From assembly GCA_019918135.1 (NCBI GenBank), contig WBZZ01003756.1:156001-220000 (forward strand): a DNA stretch of 64,000 nucleotides. The letters run 5' to 3'. Position numbers and translations under genes: made by a program. The notes under the pieces were generated by a model. The model was not told where the DNA came from, made no database searches, and saw nothing but the letters and a program-made list of their open reading frames with translations. Numbering within the stretch: the first letter of the stretch is position 1; each line of letters opens with the position of its first letter. The stretch is from Paulinella micropora. Its lineage: Eukaryota; Cercozoa; Imbricatea; Euglyphida; Paulinellidae. Below are positions 23,901 to 35,207 of this stretch, piece after piece.

Positions 23901-26900
23901 GAACCACCGCGCCGACGCGGCGTCCGGCGTCGCAACTGTCGTTGGGCAGCGCTGCGCCGTCACGCGCAGCCGGCAGCCCAAGCACCGCAGCTGCTGCGAC
24001 AGGCTGCCGAGCCTGCACTTGGCGGGCCCGAACGCGTCCAGCGCCTGCTGCAGGTCCAGCCCGCCGCCGGCCTGGTACAGCCCGTCCTGCACCCAGCGCA
24101 GGTCGCACAGCTGCAGCAGGCGCACCTGCACCACCCACACCACGTTGTTCTCAACGTCGCTTGCCACAGCCTCGTCTCGTGCGCCGGCGCCGTGGCGGCT
24201 CCGTGCCAGCTTGCGCGGCGCCACGCCGTACTCCGTGCCGTTGTCGTACGGCGTCGTCGGCAGGAACGGCACCTCACCGACATCTGTCAGCGCCAGCTCC
24301 TCCTGCACGTCGCGCACGTGCGCCACGTAGCGCTGGCGCCCGTACAGCAGGCGCCGGGCCAGCGCCGCCACTTCAGCGCTGTTGGCCGTGGACTTGCCCA
24401 TCACGACCGCGAAGTCCTGCATCAACCGCGCCGTCACGTTCAGCGCCTCGTCCACCGCGGCCGCCAGCTGCCGCAGCTCGGCCACCGCCTGGCCGCTGCC
24501 CTCGTCCAGCCGCGCGATCTGCGCGCGCACCTTGGTCAGCTGCAACGACAGTTCAACGAAGTGGCCCTCGATCTCGGTCGACTGCGTGTCGAAGCGGGCC
24601 GTGTATTCCGCCACGCCGAACGACAGGTTTTTCAGCCTGTCCTGCAGGTTCGCCAGCGACGCCTGCTGCACGCTGTCGAGCCAGTCGTTAATGTCGGCCG
24701 ACAAGTTCAGCGCCTTGACCTGCGCCTCCATGGCGTCGACCTGTGATTGTGCGATGGCCGTCAGGCTGTTGTTGCCGGCCTTCTGGCCCGTCAGCTCCGC
24801 CACGAAGTTTTCCAGCGCCGCCGCGTTCGCGGCCACGTCGAGCGCCGCCTTCGCGACCGTCAGGCGCAGCGTCTGCGACGTTTGCGACGTGACAAAGCTC
24901 TGCTTGCATTTCGGCTCGAACCTGTACCCGCTCTTGCTCGTGCAAGGAATGGGCTTGCAGTCGTCTGCCAGCACCGTGCCGCCCTTGCGGAAGTCGTACG
25001 TCTCCTTCGTCAGCAGCAGGCGGTTGAACGACGGCAGCCGGCTCTGCGCGCCGTTCAGCGTGCACGTCGCTTCGGGGACGGCCCTGACTTCGGCTACGGT
25101 CGACGCCTCGGCATCCGTGGTGGCGCTCGCGGTCGTCGCTTTGCCGAAGCATTGGGTAACCAGGGCCCTGAGCAGCTGGTACTGGGCGTTGTCGACACTG
25201 CCGTCCTTGCTGCACTCTTGCTTGCATTTCGGGCTCCCCAACGCTGCCGAGCCCCCCCGTACTCGTCCACTTGGCATTGGCCGGGCCACACGGACGGCAC
25301 GTCCCTGCAGCCCAACAACTCTCTGGCCTCCGTGCTGAACTGGCCCGCGGACGGCAGCGTGCACCACTGGCGCGCCGTGCTGCAGTTGAAGCCGACCTTC
25401 TCCATGCTCTGGATCTGGCCGTGCGCGAACAGCAGCAGCGCGTACAGCTGGCTGCCCGAGTAGTGCTCGGTGTGCCCCAGCGCGTCCATAAAAGCGCTGT
25501 CGCACTTGTCCTCCACGGTCGCGGCGCCGTTGGACGTCTCGGCGCGCAGCGAGCGGAAGTCCAGCAGCGGCGAGCAGTAGCTGCGCCCGCGGTTGCGCAC
25601 GCACGCCTGCAGCTGGCCGTGCGTGCGCAAGCGCCCGTCGGCCGACAGCCGCTCCAGGGGCTCACGGGGCACACCTTGAGCCCCTCGTTCGTCGACTCCG
25701 CGCACGGGCACTCGATGTTGCGCAGCCAGCCGACGTCGCTGTTGTTGCCCGCCGACCGGAACCAGAACTGAGACGCCTTCAGGCTCCCGTCCTGACAGAA
25801 GTAGCGCCTGTAAACGTTAAGATCCGATTCGCCGGCCTGCGGCTCTACGAAGCCGTCCCCTTCGTCGTCCAGCAGCACCCACAAGCTCTCGACCAGGGCC
25901 CGCCGGAAGGCCTCGGCCGACCCGCCGAAGCACTTGGCCGCCACTTCGTCGGCGGACGCCGAGACGCCCTTGTCGTCGGCCAGCGCGCAGTACAGCGTCT
26001 TCTCGTCCACGGTCGCACACGCGCCGCTACTCCACTGCGGGGCCGCGTTGGCCGCGTAGATCTGCGCGGGCACGCAGCTGTACGCCTCCTGCGTGTCTGC
26101 GGTTATATTCGGAGTAAACTTGCAGCGGTTGTAGCTGGCAAACACGCGCGGGTACAGCGCATTGGGCCCCGGGGCGCTGCTCTCGCTGCCGCGGCACGCC
26201 GCCGATTCGGTGCGGGCGTTGTACGCGGCGCCAACGGTTCACAAGGCGGGTCCCACTGCCACTGCGTAGGGTAGCCCGCCTGCGAGCGCGGCAAATTTTG
26301 CTTGGCGCCGAAGATCGTGTAGTCCTGGTCCTTGTAGATATTTGGGTAAGCCGCCGGCGCCGGCGCCAGGCGCGAAGCCTGCAGCCAGCGGTACATGTCG
26401 CGCGCGCTGGTCACTGCCCCAGCCCGCCCGCCGGCGGCGGGTCGCCCGGCGCGTTCGCGTCGCCCTTGAAGCTGACGCCCGTGATGTTCAGCACGTGGGC
26501 CGGCACCTTGCCGAGGCGGCGCGATTCCTCCCAGAAGCTGGCCTGCACGGCCGAGCACGCCGCGCGCCCGTCAATAGCCTGGAACGCCGCTAGCTGCCGC
26601 ATGCGGTCCTGCTCCTGCATCAGCTTGTACGTGTCATTGGTCCTGTCTATGTCGGCGCCCAGATCCGTCTCGCGCTTATCGCTCGGTCTCCAGTATTGGG
26701 GATTGCGAGGTACTCCTGCAATTTCAGGCTGTTAACCATCCACACCCTGTACGGCGCTGTGGCCAGGCGCAGCCTCGCTTGTGTTGGTGCAGCTCGAGCG
26801 CGCGCGCCTGGTGTGCTCGTGGCTCTGTATACCCCGGCAAGGTGTCTCCCCCACTGCACAGCATCGATACAAGACACGCGGAGGCAAGGTAAAGTTCACC

Positions 26901-27593
26901 CCGGAAGATTAAATTGAGCGCTTCGAACTCATGGAATAAAGCGCCGTTGTTCGACAGCTGGATGTCTCTGTACGGCACGTCTAGGTAGGCTTGGCGGTAA
27001 CGCCTGATCACCTCTGGGTGAAAATGCCGCTGGCCAGTGCATGCGCTGGCTGTGGCTGGGTGCACAGGCCACCGAGAGTCGTTAGCAAGTTGCCGAGCGG
27101 CACTTCGCTGTCGCGGGACGGCAGGCCCGACCCCAACAAACGCCTGCGCGCACCGCCGTTGAGTTGCCAAGCCAGAAGTTTGCTGCTACTAACTCGTAGA
27201 CGTCTTGGCCCGTGGCACGGGCGTGCGTGCTACCTGCGCCAGCGCCATGTTGATGATGTCGCCCTCGCAACTAACGTGTTCGTGCAGGCGCAGCGTGAGC
27301 GGCAGAAACTCGATCGGCTCGATCGGCGTTTCGTAGAACACGCCGCTGCACTTGAGCCAGACAGGCACCGAGCGGCCATCCGTCAGATTGAGCAGCAGGC
27401 GCACGCGGTCGCCTGTGGCGTCACCGAAGGGCCGCTGGCAGGCGTCGAAATCGACCGTGACTAGCTGCTCTACTCGCGCGTCGTCGAGCGTCTGGTCGTT
27501 GTTGCGCTGCACCAGGTCCGAGACGATGCTGCGCACGACCGCGCCTTGAGCGACTGCCAGCAGCCACACCAATCCACAGGCAGCCATCGACAT
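20974..27593 (-). CDS. Giant type I membrane glycoprotein, about 2,200 residues, with frame changes
   Basis: Starts at ATG 27593 with a signal peptide (CGLVWLLAVAQGAVV). The protein is Cys-rich with many N-glycosylation sequons. The 26.1-25.2 kb part holds Cys modules such as YRRYFCQDGSLKASQFWF and NIECPCAESTNEG. From 24.9 to 24.3 kb there is a long helical, heptad-like region (VDAMEAQVKALNLSADIND, VELSLQLTKVRAQIARLDEG). A second helical region (DLQAKFTKLKRNW) precedes CLLDAMGVGAHAV near 21.25 kb. A C-terminal hydrophobic helix, LSGLVLLVWAAAGWAVAV (about 21025-21095), is followed by a short basic tail ending near 20974. At least eight frame changes are spread along it, including near 27190, 26700, 26240, 25690, 25250, 23900, 22900 and 21130. 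A NATAG repeat lies near 21570-21610. No family recognised; a surface or entry role is only inference. Confidence 0.55.
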
Positions 27594-28077
27594 TGAGAGT
27601 TAAGTCTGCACTTAACTTTTTCCCTTCAATTCAAGCTCGTGGCAGACTAAAACAAACTCTTTTTTGAAGTTAGCAAAAAAATTGTTTATTTAGATTTTAA
27701 AATCGCCATGGCTTTTTTGCTGCAACAGAACAAGGCGCGGGAGGGAGGGGCCGGATGGGAGGGGGGGAGGAACGCAGGAGAGAACTACTGAATTATACAT
27801 GCGTGCCTTGGGTTGGGGGAGGGAGGGAGGGGGGGGGGTACGGGGCAGGAAGAGAAGGAATTAGTGATGTGGGCTCACTAGGAAGATTATTGGAAGTCGT
27901 TGCAGCTTTTTTTGCTGCCCTCGTTAGTATTCCCTGACCTTCCATCGAAATTTACACACTTTCGGCCGCCCTTGTCGCCTTTCGTATTCCCTTGTCTTAG
28001 CCCTTCTCTAACCTCTAGCCCGTAAGGCTGGTTTCTTTGGCAGGGCTTTCTTGAAACTATTCTTTTTTTAGCCCTGT
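27594..28077. promoter_or_regulatory. Intergenic region upstream of the giant glycoprotein gene
   Basis: G-rich stretches GGAGGGAGGGGGGGGGG at about 27820-27838 (C runs in gene sense) and AT-rich DNA with TTTATTTAGATTTTAAAAT near 27683. No gene is convincing. It also contains the 3' end of the gene at 28078-29026. Confidence 0.45.
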
Positions 28078-29026
28078 TCATTGAGGACACTCCTGACAAA
28101 GAAGAAAGGGATACAAGTAAGATTGGGACAGAAGGATTGTTACGGTAGACAAGGTCAGTGCGGTAAAAGACGACGCTCGTGTTTTGACGGCGGCTGATTC
28201 TACCGGGACGGTGGAACCATTGTAAGTCGAAGTCGGTACTAGGAGTGTTGTTGGAGGCAACGCGGCTGTTGTTGTCGGGCGCGGCGCTTTTGATGTCGTT
28301 GGTGGCGGTGAATTAGCGCAACCACTGTAAGCCAAATAGCCGTTACTGGCACGGGAGCTACTGTAATTGGCAGGAAAGTGCGGGCAAGCGCCTTCAGTGC
28401 AGTTACACACAGGCGCGACAACTACAGACCTTTCAAGCTCGAACGGCGTGCCTATTTCTATCTGCATGCAGTCGCCTTCGTATGTGTTATACCTCTCAAA
28501 GTCAACCACGAGGTAAGTGTCGACGTCGGACCAATTTGAACACGGGCGGGACCATCGATGCCGCAGTACGACATCACCCTTAGTGTCGTTGTAGCTTTCG
28601 GGCATTTGGTATGACATGAAAGAGTTAGGCCTGTTTGTAGTGCCGTATTGGTTACTATAACTATTGTTGATGACTTCCCAGAGCTAGTTTGTCGTATTCC
28701 ACGCGGCCCGAAGGCCCCGTGCGAGGGACCGCGGGTTGCACGTACAACCCTACCCACGCGTAGCAGCCCTGCGCAATGTGCACGCGCGTTTCTACGCCGT
28801 GACCGGTCGGTAGTGGCAGGGCGAGTGACCCAGCATAGTAGCTATTGTTACCTGGAAACGAGAACGAGCCACTACCAGAGATACAGCAAGTGCAGAATGC
28901 GCCCGAACAATTGGCCACCGACTGTTGGGGGTTCAGGCAGATCTTCGTACTGTTCCCGATGCACAGAGTGTCAGCACAACCGCCAAGAGCGAGCGATGCC
29001 AGCAGGGTGAACAAAAAAGCAAGCAT
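28078..29026 (-). CDS. Small secreted, Cys-rich glycoprotein, one frame change
   Basis: ATG 29026 opens a clear signal peptide (MLAFLFTLLASLALGG). Many Cys and N-x-S/T sites follow (CIGNSTKICLN, FCTCCISGSGSF, FPGNNSYY). A frame change near 28670 joins it to the segment with YNTYEGDCMQIEIG and PVCNCTEGACPHFPANYSSS. A Pro/Thr-rich stalk (PPPTTSKAPRPTTT) and a hydrophobic C terminus (SFTALTLSTVTILLSQSYL) suggest a membrane or lipid anchor. The TA-rich leader upstream contains AAAAAAAGAAACAG. Family unknown; likely surface protein. Confidence 0.6.
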
Positions 29027-29340
29027 CAAAACTGTTTCTTTTTTTGGTATTTTTCTTAGACACTTTTTTTGTTTCGTAGTGGGCAGATTCTGGTTAGGAA
29101 ATAAAAGATTTGTTTTTAACCAAAAAAAATAGTCTTGGCACGCTCTCAAGCAAAATCTGCCAAAAACATTTGCAACAAAAAAAAGTAGGCTCCCATTCGC
29201 GGGAGGGGCTTTTGTGTACTGGTGCAAGCATTCTTAGTGAATGTCCTTTGCACTCCCCCGCTGCCCCCCCCCCCCCCCCTTTGCGATCCTCGTGCTCCCT
29301 CCCGCCCGCCGGCGCTCACCAAAAAAAATTGCCTTAGTAC

Positions 29341-29618
29341 CGAAATTTTTTCACAGGTTTCATGATCCGGTGAATTTCGCGCCAAATGCCGCCAGTACCG
29401 CAAATTGCGGACAATTCAGACCGCAAATTGCGGCAACCGAAGAAAGTTTTTTTTTTTGGGTGTGATTTCGGCAATGGAAAAAGAGGGAAAGAAATTTTTT
29501 TGGGGAAAGAAGAGCGGGCGGGGAAAAAAATGAGACACACCAAAAAATTCCCCGCCCGCTTTTCTTTCCCGAAAAATTCTCCTTCTCTCTTTTTCAAATG
29601 CCGAAATGTCCTTCGCTC
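29341..29618. repeat. Hairpin/iteron unit A (278 bp, tandem with unit B)
   Basis: Begins cgaaattttttcacaggttt. Contains two copies of the 13-bp palindrome CCGCAAATTGCGG (29398-29410 and 29421-29433), then a large imperfect inverted repeat: left arm about 29462-29523 (GATTTCGGCAATGGAAAAAG...GCGGGCGGGGAA), right arm about 29548-29611, loop about 24 nt. No coding potential. Confidence 0.85.
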
Positions 29619-29890
29619 GAAAATTTTTTTTCACAGGTTCCATGATTCGGTGAATTTCGCGCCAAATGCAGCCAGTGCCGCAAATTACATTTCAGATCGA
29701 CCGCAAATTGCGGCAACCGAAGAAAAATTTTTTGTTTGGGGTGATTTCGGCAATGGAAAAAGAGAGACAGAAATTTTTTGGGGAAAGAAAAGCGGCGGGG
29801 AAAAAATTAGGCACACAAAAAATTCCCCGCCCGCTTTTCTTTCCCGAAAGATTTTCTTTGGCTCTTTTGCAATTGCCGAACTTGGCCAAA
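29619..29890. repeat. Hairpin/iteron unit B, diverged copy of unit A
   Basis: Same order as unit A: leader with TTTTTTTTCACAGGTTCCATG, one degenerate (29688-29700) and one perfect (29701-29713) iteron, then arms at about 29741-29802 and 29823-29884. A third, more degenerate leader (TTTCACCGGTTTCCGGTGAA...GGCGCCAAAGG) follows at 29893-29935. Compensated differences between arms suggest the hairpin shape is kept. Confidence 0.85.
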
Positions 29891-30109
29891 AAAATTTCAC
29901 CGGTTTCCGGTGAACTTGGCGCCAAAGGTGGAAACTGTCGCGATTTGTGGACCAAATCTGCGGCCACAAGATTTTTTTCCGGTTTTTGCGCTGGCGGAGA
30001 TTTTTTGCAGTGTGATGCAAAATCCGGTTAATTTCTCGGCAATTGTGTAAATCCGGCCAAAACGACGATGTGCCGCAACAGATTGTACGCGCAGCTCCCA
30101 GCTTTTTAA
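29891..30109. other. AT-rich spacer with degenerate third repeat unit
   Basis: Contains small inverted repeats (CACCGGTTTCCGGTG at 29899-29913) and T runs. Continues the style of units A and B without a full hairpin. Confidence 0.5.
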
Positions 30110-31163
30110 TTATTTTGGCTTGCCACAACCTTTGCACGGCAATCCGGCGCCAGCGTTTCTAGGTGCCGAGGCTAGTCCTGTCTTTCTCCGTTTCGACTGG
30201 TCTCTTCTTCTTAACCAAGATTCGTCTCCCTCGTATACAGTCGTAGTCGGGTCGGGCGTGGCCGTGGGGCCCATGGGCATGTCTCGGGGTGGCCACGCAA
30301 CTCTTACCCCTGCGCCGTCGCTCTCAGACAACAGAGTCCCACCACCGCCTTCTTCGGACAATGAACGCCTTGCTACCGGCGGTAGCTTCACTGCTAGCAG
30401 CGCGCCCCAGGGCCCAACAACAGCAGTCGGTGGCACGTCTGGTGACCTCCTCGGAAATCTCCGTTTAACATCTCCGCGCAGAAGCACCAGGCTGCCGGCC
30501 GGCGCCTTGATGGGGCCCGCTAATCCTTGGCCATCTTTTTTTACCAATCTTGGGCTGAACTTGCAAATGCACTCCACCTTCGTCAAGGTCCTCCAACAAA
30601 AGCAAAGCTCGGTACGTATCATCTTCCGGCGCTGTGTGCAACTGGGACAAGGACTTGCGCGGCGGATTGAACGTTTCAAACAAAACGCTGAGCAGTTGCA
30701 CGTCCTGAATCGTGGCAATGCGGCCGGCGTCTTCATACCACAGCTTGAGCAAACGGCTCACCAGGCCGGTGCAGTAATTTGCAAATAGAGAACCCTGCCA
30801 ATCTCTGCCGTTATTGGCAAGTTTGCCGTCCTGCTGCCACTGCCCCTGTTCCGTGCTTGCTTTCGTTGCGGGAGACGCGTTGACACGCCAGTTGTAGAAC
30901 CATCTGGCTATTTCAACTTGTTGTGCTTGCATGAACCCCGTCAGAATCACAAATCCGTGACATTGCAAGACGTCAAACCACCGTTGGTCGAACCAGTTGT
31001 AACTAAGCGACCATGTTTGTCGCTCTTCGGGTTCTTTAGCAACGACTTCAAAGAAGGGTCCTCGGTCGACGCCGTCTTTTTGTTCTTTTTCAAGCTTTTC
31101 CTTGAATTCGCGCGTTTGCTGTCGTGTGAGCCACTCTGTGAATTCTTTTTTTCTTGTGCTCAT
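30110..31163 (-). CDS. 2-oxoglutarate/Fe(II)-oxygenase-like protein, one frame change
   Basis: Start chosen at ATG 31163 (MSTRKKEFTEWLTRQQ), with ATG 31223 as an alternative. A charged helix is followed by CHGFVILTGFMQAQQVEIAR, which matches the opening of phytanoyl-CoA-dioxygenase-like domains (GFVxxxGFL...). Further on come SQLHTAPEDDTYRALLLLED, and, after a frame change near 30560, IKAPAGSLVLLRGDVKRRF. This fits the double-stranded beta-helix (H..D region, then GSLVLFxGD..H). The usual distal His is not where expected and the HxD is not clear, so activity is uncertain. The C-terminal tail is basic (RRRDQSKRRKTG) and ends CKGCGKPK. Family call is by motif memory. Confidence 0.45.
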
Positions 31164-31223
31164 CTCAAGTCTGCTTTCAGAGGTTTTAGTCTTTAAAAAA
31201 AGGTCAAAAGCACGGGTACACAT

Positions 31224-31508
31224 GATTTCTTTTATGGAGTGTTGTATCGCGCAGGGCTCCCTATTAACAATTGATTTTTTTTGTTTTGTTTACCAGCAAC
31301 GCCCCCCCCCCCCCCCACCCTCTCTCTCTGTGTCAATATTTCTCCCCACCCCGCTCCTCTTCGCGTTTTTTCGCCCTTCACGTTTGCCGCCCCCCCCCCC
31401 CCACCCTCTCTTTCTCCCTCCCAACTTGTTTGTTTTTTCTTGTTGTTTTGCTTTTCTTTATGTTTACTAAAGGTACGGCTATACACACACAAAAACAAAA
31501 GCAAGCCG
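31224..31508. promoter_or_regulatory. Divergent region with two C runs
   Basis: Between the oxygenase-like gene (minus) and the gene at 31509 (plus). C runs at 31302-31316 and 31387-31402, each followed by ACCCTCTCT: a duplicated C-run plus flank, as in the 13.5-kb divergent region. An A-rich leader (CACAAAAACAAAAGC) precedes ATG 31509. Confidence 0.5.
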
Positions 31509-34500
31509 ATGGAGCACGAAACCAAGAAGCCTGATAGCGACCCTTGTAACACCTACAAAGTATTGCTCAGCTACTTATCAGAAGACCAGGGCCCTCTGCT
31601 TAGGCAGTTGCTGGCGGCCCGTGTTAGGCTCTACCGCGGTGCTGATGCGCTAAAACTGGATATCTGGCCTAGCACGTACGTACTGCGGCGTTGTTGCACA
31701 GATTGCGGCAAGAGGTTAGCAGGGCTGGCTCAAGACTCTTCTGCGACACTCTGCAACAACTGTGGTTGTTGCAGCTGCCAGTGTCCGCCCTGCTGCTGTC
31801 CGAAGAACACCTGCTTTTGGATTAGCCTCCCGTTGTGTGGTATGCTGGGCACCGTCTTTTTGTATTCAATTGGTTTCACGGCCCTTCTTAACACCTGCGC
31901 CATCTTGTACGACAACCTCAGGCACGTGAGGTCGGGCTTGGGAGTAGGGTTTGATGAGATTTCACTGGTAAATTTCTACTTGAAGCCCTACGACGCAACT
32001 TATTCAGAGTTACAATCCCAGGCGATACTGAGTCTGACTGACGGCAAGCAACTCGATGACACGGATGCACAATTGATGATGGAAATGATCTTCGTAGACG
32101 CCAACTCCCAGTCAGCCCGCACAAAACTCCTAGCGATTGCGGATTCTTGTATTGATAGCGACTACGAAATAATTGCCTCGGGGGGTCATCTGGTCAAAAG
32201 CTTTGTTGAAAGACTGCCGTTAAGCAATAACCTGAAGGTGCTGGCTGACCATTTGGAACGATGGAAAAAAAAGCAAAATGACAAAAAACAAGTAGCACAA
32301 GTACAGAAATTGATTTTCAACATCGAGGTAGACAGGCAGTTTACTGCTTGGCTGGGCGTGGATCCAAAAATCGTGAAGGACAACATCAATGCCGTGAACA
32401 CCATCGACGCCAGGGCCCTGGTCACGGCGCAATACTATCGATCCTACGCGCGCCTGGGGCTGATGCACTACAACGAGTCCAAGACATTGCTCTCGGCTGA
32501 GGATTATAAGCAACCGGGGCAGTTCTGGCTACAACGCTCGTTCGAAAACAGTACTCACGTCCAGAACTTCAAGGACATGGCGGTGCTGACGAAACTGATT
32601 GACGACTGGTGCTCGAGCACCTTGTGGTACGGAGCCTACAACGTTCTTAACGTGCTGGCCCACCCCTTACAAGCCGCCACCGTCTATATGCTCCGAGCAC
32701 TGTGGAAAAGGGTCACCTCCTCTCCCAAACGCCTCTTTGATAACGCTCGCTTCTCGTTTCCCAGACAGAGTTACACGGTCGAGAGCCTCAAGCTCAAGAT
32801 CCGTGCGGGCTCGGAAGATGAGGCGGACCTACGTGCCAGGTCGTCCCTGCTGTCCGACCTACTCACGGCCGACGGCAGCGCCATGTTAGGGTTCCTCAAG
32901 GTCCTGTACTACCCAGAAACACTGATCCCCAACATAACGAAAACCCTACTGCGGAACTCCACAGAACTTAGCGGGGAAATCATGGCCTGGTTGACACAGT
33001 TTCAATCCCACCTGCCAACCAGGCCCTTGTACATCGCAGTGACTGCCGAGAACCCTCACCAGCTGCCATTCCACCCGTGGAACATAGAAGACTTTCCTGC
33101 GAGAATGGCCAGGTTCCAGGATGCCGGCATCACGCAGCGTTTGATAGACACGTTCTACGAGGGCCGCGTGTTTATCGAGTCACAAGAGTTCGATTGCAAA
33201 TTCAGGCAGGGAGCGGCTATCGCGTTAACAAGTAGGTACCCGAACGACATGCTTGCGTCCTTCACGAACGGCGCCTTCTGTGCCACCAAAGTAACGCCCG
33301 TCTGGAACAAGAATTACCTGCCACCCGCACGCGAGCGTTTTCGTGCCAGCCTCGCCGACCGCTTTAGAACAAACGTGAAATGCGCGGGCCGTGAGCTTCA
33401 GGTGTACCTCAGAAGTTTCAAACCAGACAAGATCAACGAGCACCTCTACACCCCTGCGGTAGGCGAGGCCCAAAGGAAGTATCATTTTTCTCTCGGAGGA
33501 TTTCGAGCACGTCCTGCATGGCTCCGAGCCAGCGGCAGCAACCGCGTGGTGCGACTCCTTGTTGCAAGTCCTGGAGGAAACAAAACTCGAAGAACTAACG
33601 TACGACCCTGTCGTGGGTTTTTCAGAGTTTGCGGGGGCCCTTGTCCCGCAGTGGAGCAACCTGGTGGACCGAGTGTACAGAAAGGTTAAAAAGAGAGTGC
33701 CCTCCGCGCCTAATATAACCAACCTCTTGCAAAGCTATTTCTGGCAGCTTGCGTTGTCCCCGCCGGACCTACATTTGCGTGCAAACCAGGCCCTGTATTC
33801 GGAGTGCCGGGCTGCTTCTCACCGAGCCGCCTTCCTGGACGACACGGGGCCGCGCACGGTCCCTGTAACGTTTAAGGATGAGGATGCCTGGGTCTTTGCT
33901 ACCATGGAACAGCAGAGCTGGATCCCGGGCGTTAGTTGCATCGAAGACACGCTGGCGCTGGGCCGTCTACAGTCGGCCCTGGGCAGAAAATACTTCGGAG
34001 ACGACATCGATTCGCGCCACCAAGAAAGGCTAGACCGAGTGCTGGCAGCCGAAAATGTAACGTCTCTGCCATTTTACATTGACTTCCTGACCAAGGACAC
34101 ACGTAAACGCTTGGCGAGCAGCCTGGGCGTGGCCACTGATTATTTCGTGAACAGGGGCAGGAATTTGTTGTACAAGCTGGGCATTACCACGATGTTAACC
34201 TCGCGTGCTGGCGCGGTTGACGATGCCGCGCTCAAGGGCAGGAGGTATGTGTACCTTCCCGGGCAATACCTGTTTTGTGCGTACCGTAGCAGACTACAAA
34301 CATATACAGGAGGCCAGCCAGCACAGACGAGTCTCCGCTCCCGAAGAGGGCGATCACTCCGACGACGAATTTATGACCATGGCGCCGTGGTCCGAGGAAG
34401 GGACACGGTTTATACTGTACACGGTCAATCCGCACTCTCTGGTAGAAGTACCTGAGGGCAAGAAACCCACACCCTCCCCGTCCGCGGTAACTTCCGTCCG

Positions 34501-35008
34501 AACTGCTTCTTCAAATTTAGACACCCTGTGGCAAGAACAGGTTCGGATTTGGGAAGAATTCTCCCTTGAGTTAAAACGGGAGATTGGTAAGGTTTTTGGA
34601 GCACTTGAAAGACTGCAAGTGCCTATATTATTGACAGCGATGGGCGCTCGCCTTGGCGCTCAATTAAGGCTGGCAACTGCTACCTATGACGAGCACAGCA
34701 CAGAGCCTAAAGCGCAAGAGAAACGTTGCGCGCCGAGTTTGCCCCGGGCGTCTCAGCAATCTACGAGCGCTCGCACAATAACGCTGGACGAGTTTATAGC
34801 TTCTGTACAAACCTACCGGGTCGGCTGGGACGGACCATATACGCTGCACCCTCAATCCGGTGGCTTTGAAATAGACTCGCGCGAGAAATGGCGCGCGGTC
34901 GTAGAGCTGGCCCGGGCCACCCCATACAAACACCTGTCGCGCCAAGGGCAACTGTGGTTCAGGCAGCTGTGTGAAGAAGAGGGTCTTAAACGCATGCCAA
35001 GAGCATAA
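31509..35008 (+). CDS. Large protein with Cys cluster and membrane segment, two frame changes
   Basis: From ATG 31509 about 660 codons are continuous. Residues 60-100 hold a Cys cluster (RCCTDCGKRL, then CNNCGCCSCQCPPCCC), followed by a hydrophobic segment (FWISLPLCGMLGTVFLYSIG). The rest is a mixed helical protein without a recognised domain. A one-base frame change near 33485, next to a TTTTT run, and another near 34265 divide it, with protein-like sequence on both sides. The gene ends at TAA 35006-35008, about 1,160 codons overall. Two C-x2-C pairs suggest metal binding next to the membrane; function unknown. One of the longest genes of the island. Confidence 0.6.
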
Positions 35009-35048
35009 ACGTAGACACCAGAAAATTTCGTTGTTTCCTTCTTTTTTC

Positions 35049-35090
35049 AAATAAAAGAAATGAGTACCTCTAATAAAACATAACTTTATT
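35049..35090. terminator. Bidirectional poly(A)-signal region between convergent genes
   Basis: AATAAA at about 35050 and 35072 on the plus strand and TTTATT (AATAAA on the minus strand) at about 35085 serve convergent genes ending at 35008 and 35208. This suggests eukaryotic-type 3' processing of island transcripts. Confidence 0.55.
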
Positions 35091-35207
35091 ATATACTGAT
35101 TTCCGCAAGGGGGTGTGGTTTGGTACTTGTGCTCCTCCCTTTTGGGAGGAAAAGAGGCGAAAAGAGAGGCAAGGTGAGTGAAACGGGGGAAAGAGAGTGG
35201 GCGGTAC

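Noticed and set aside
22786-24330. Plus-strand open frame of about 500 codons antisense to the giant glycoprotein
   Set aside because: GC-rich antisense shadow: Arg/Pro/Ala-rich with no domain, while the minus strand has sequons, Cys modules and heptads.
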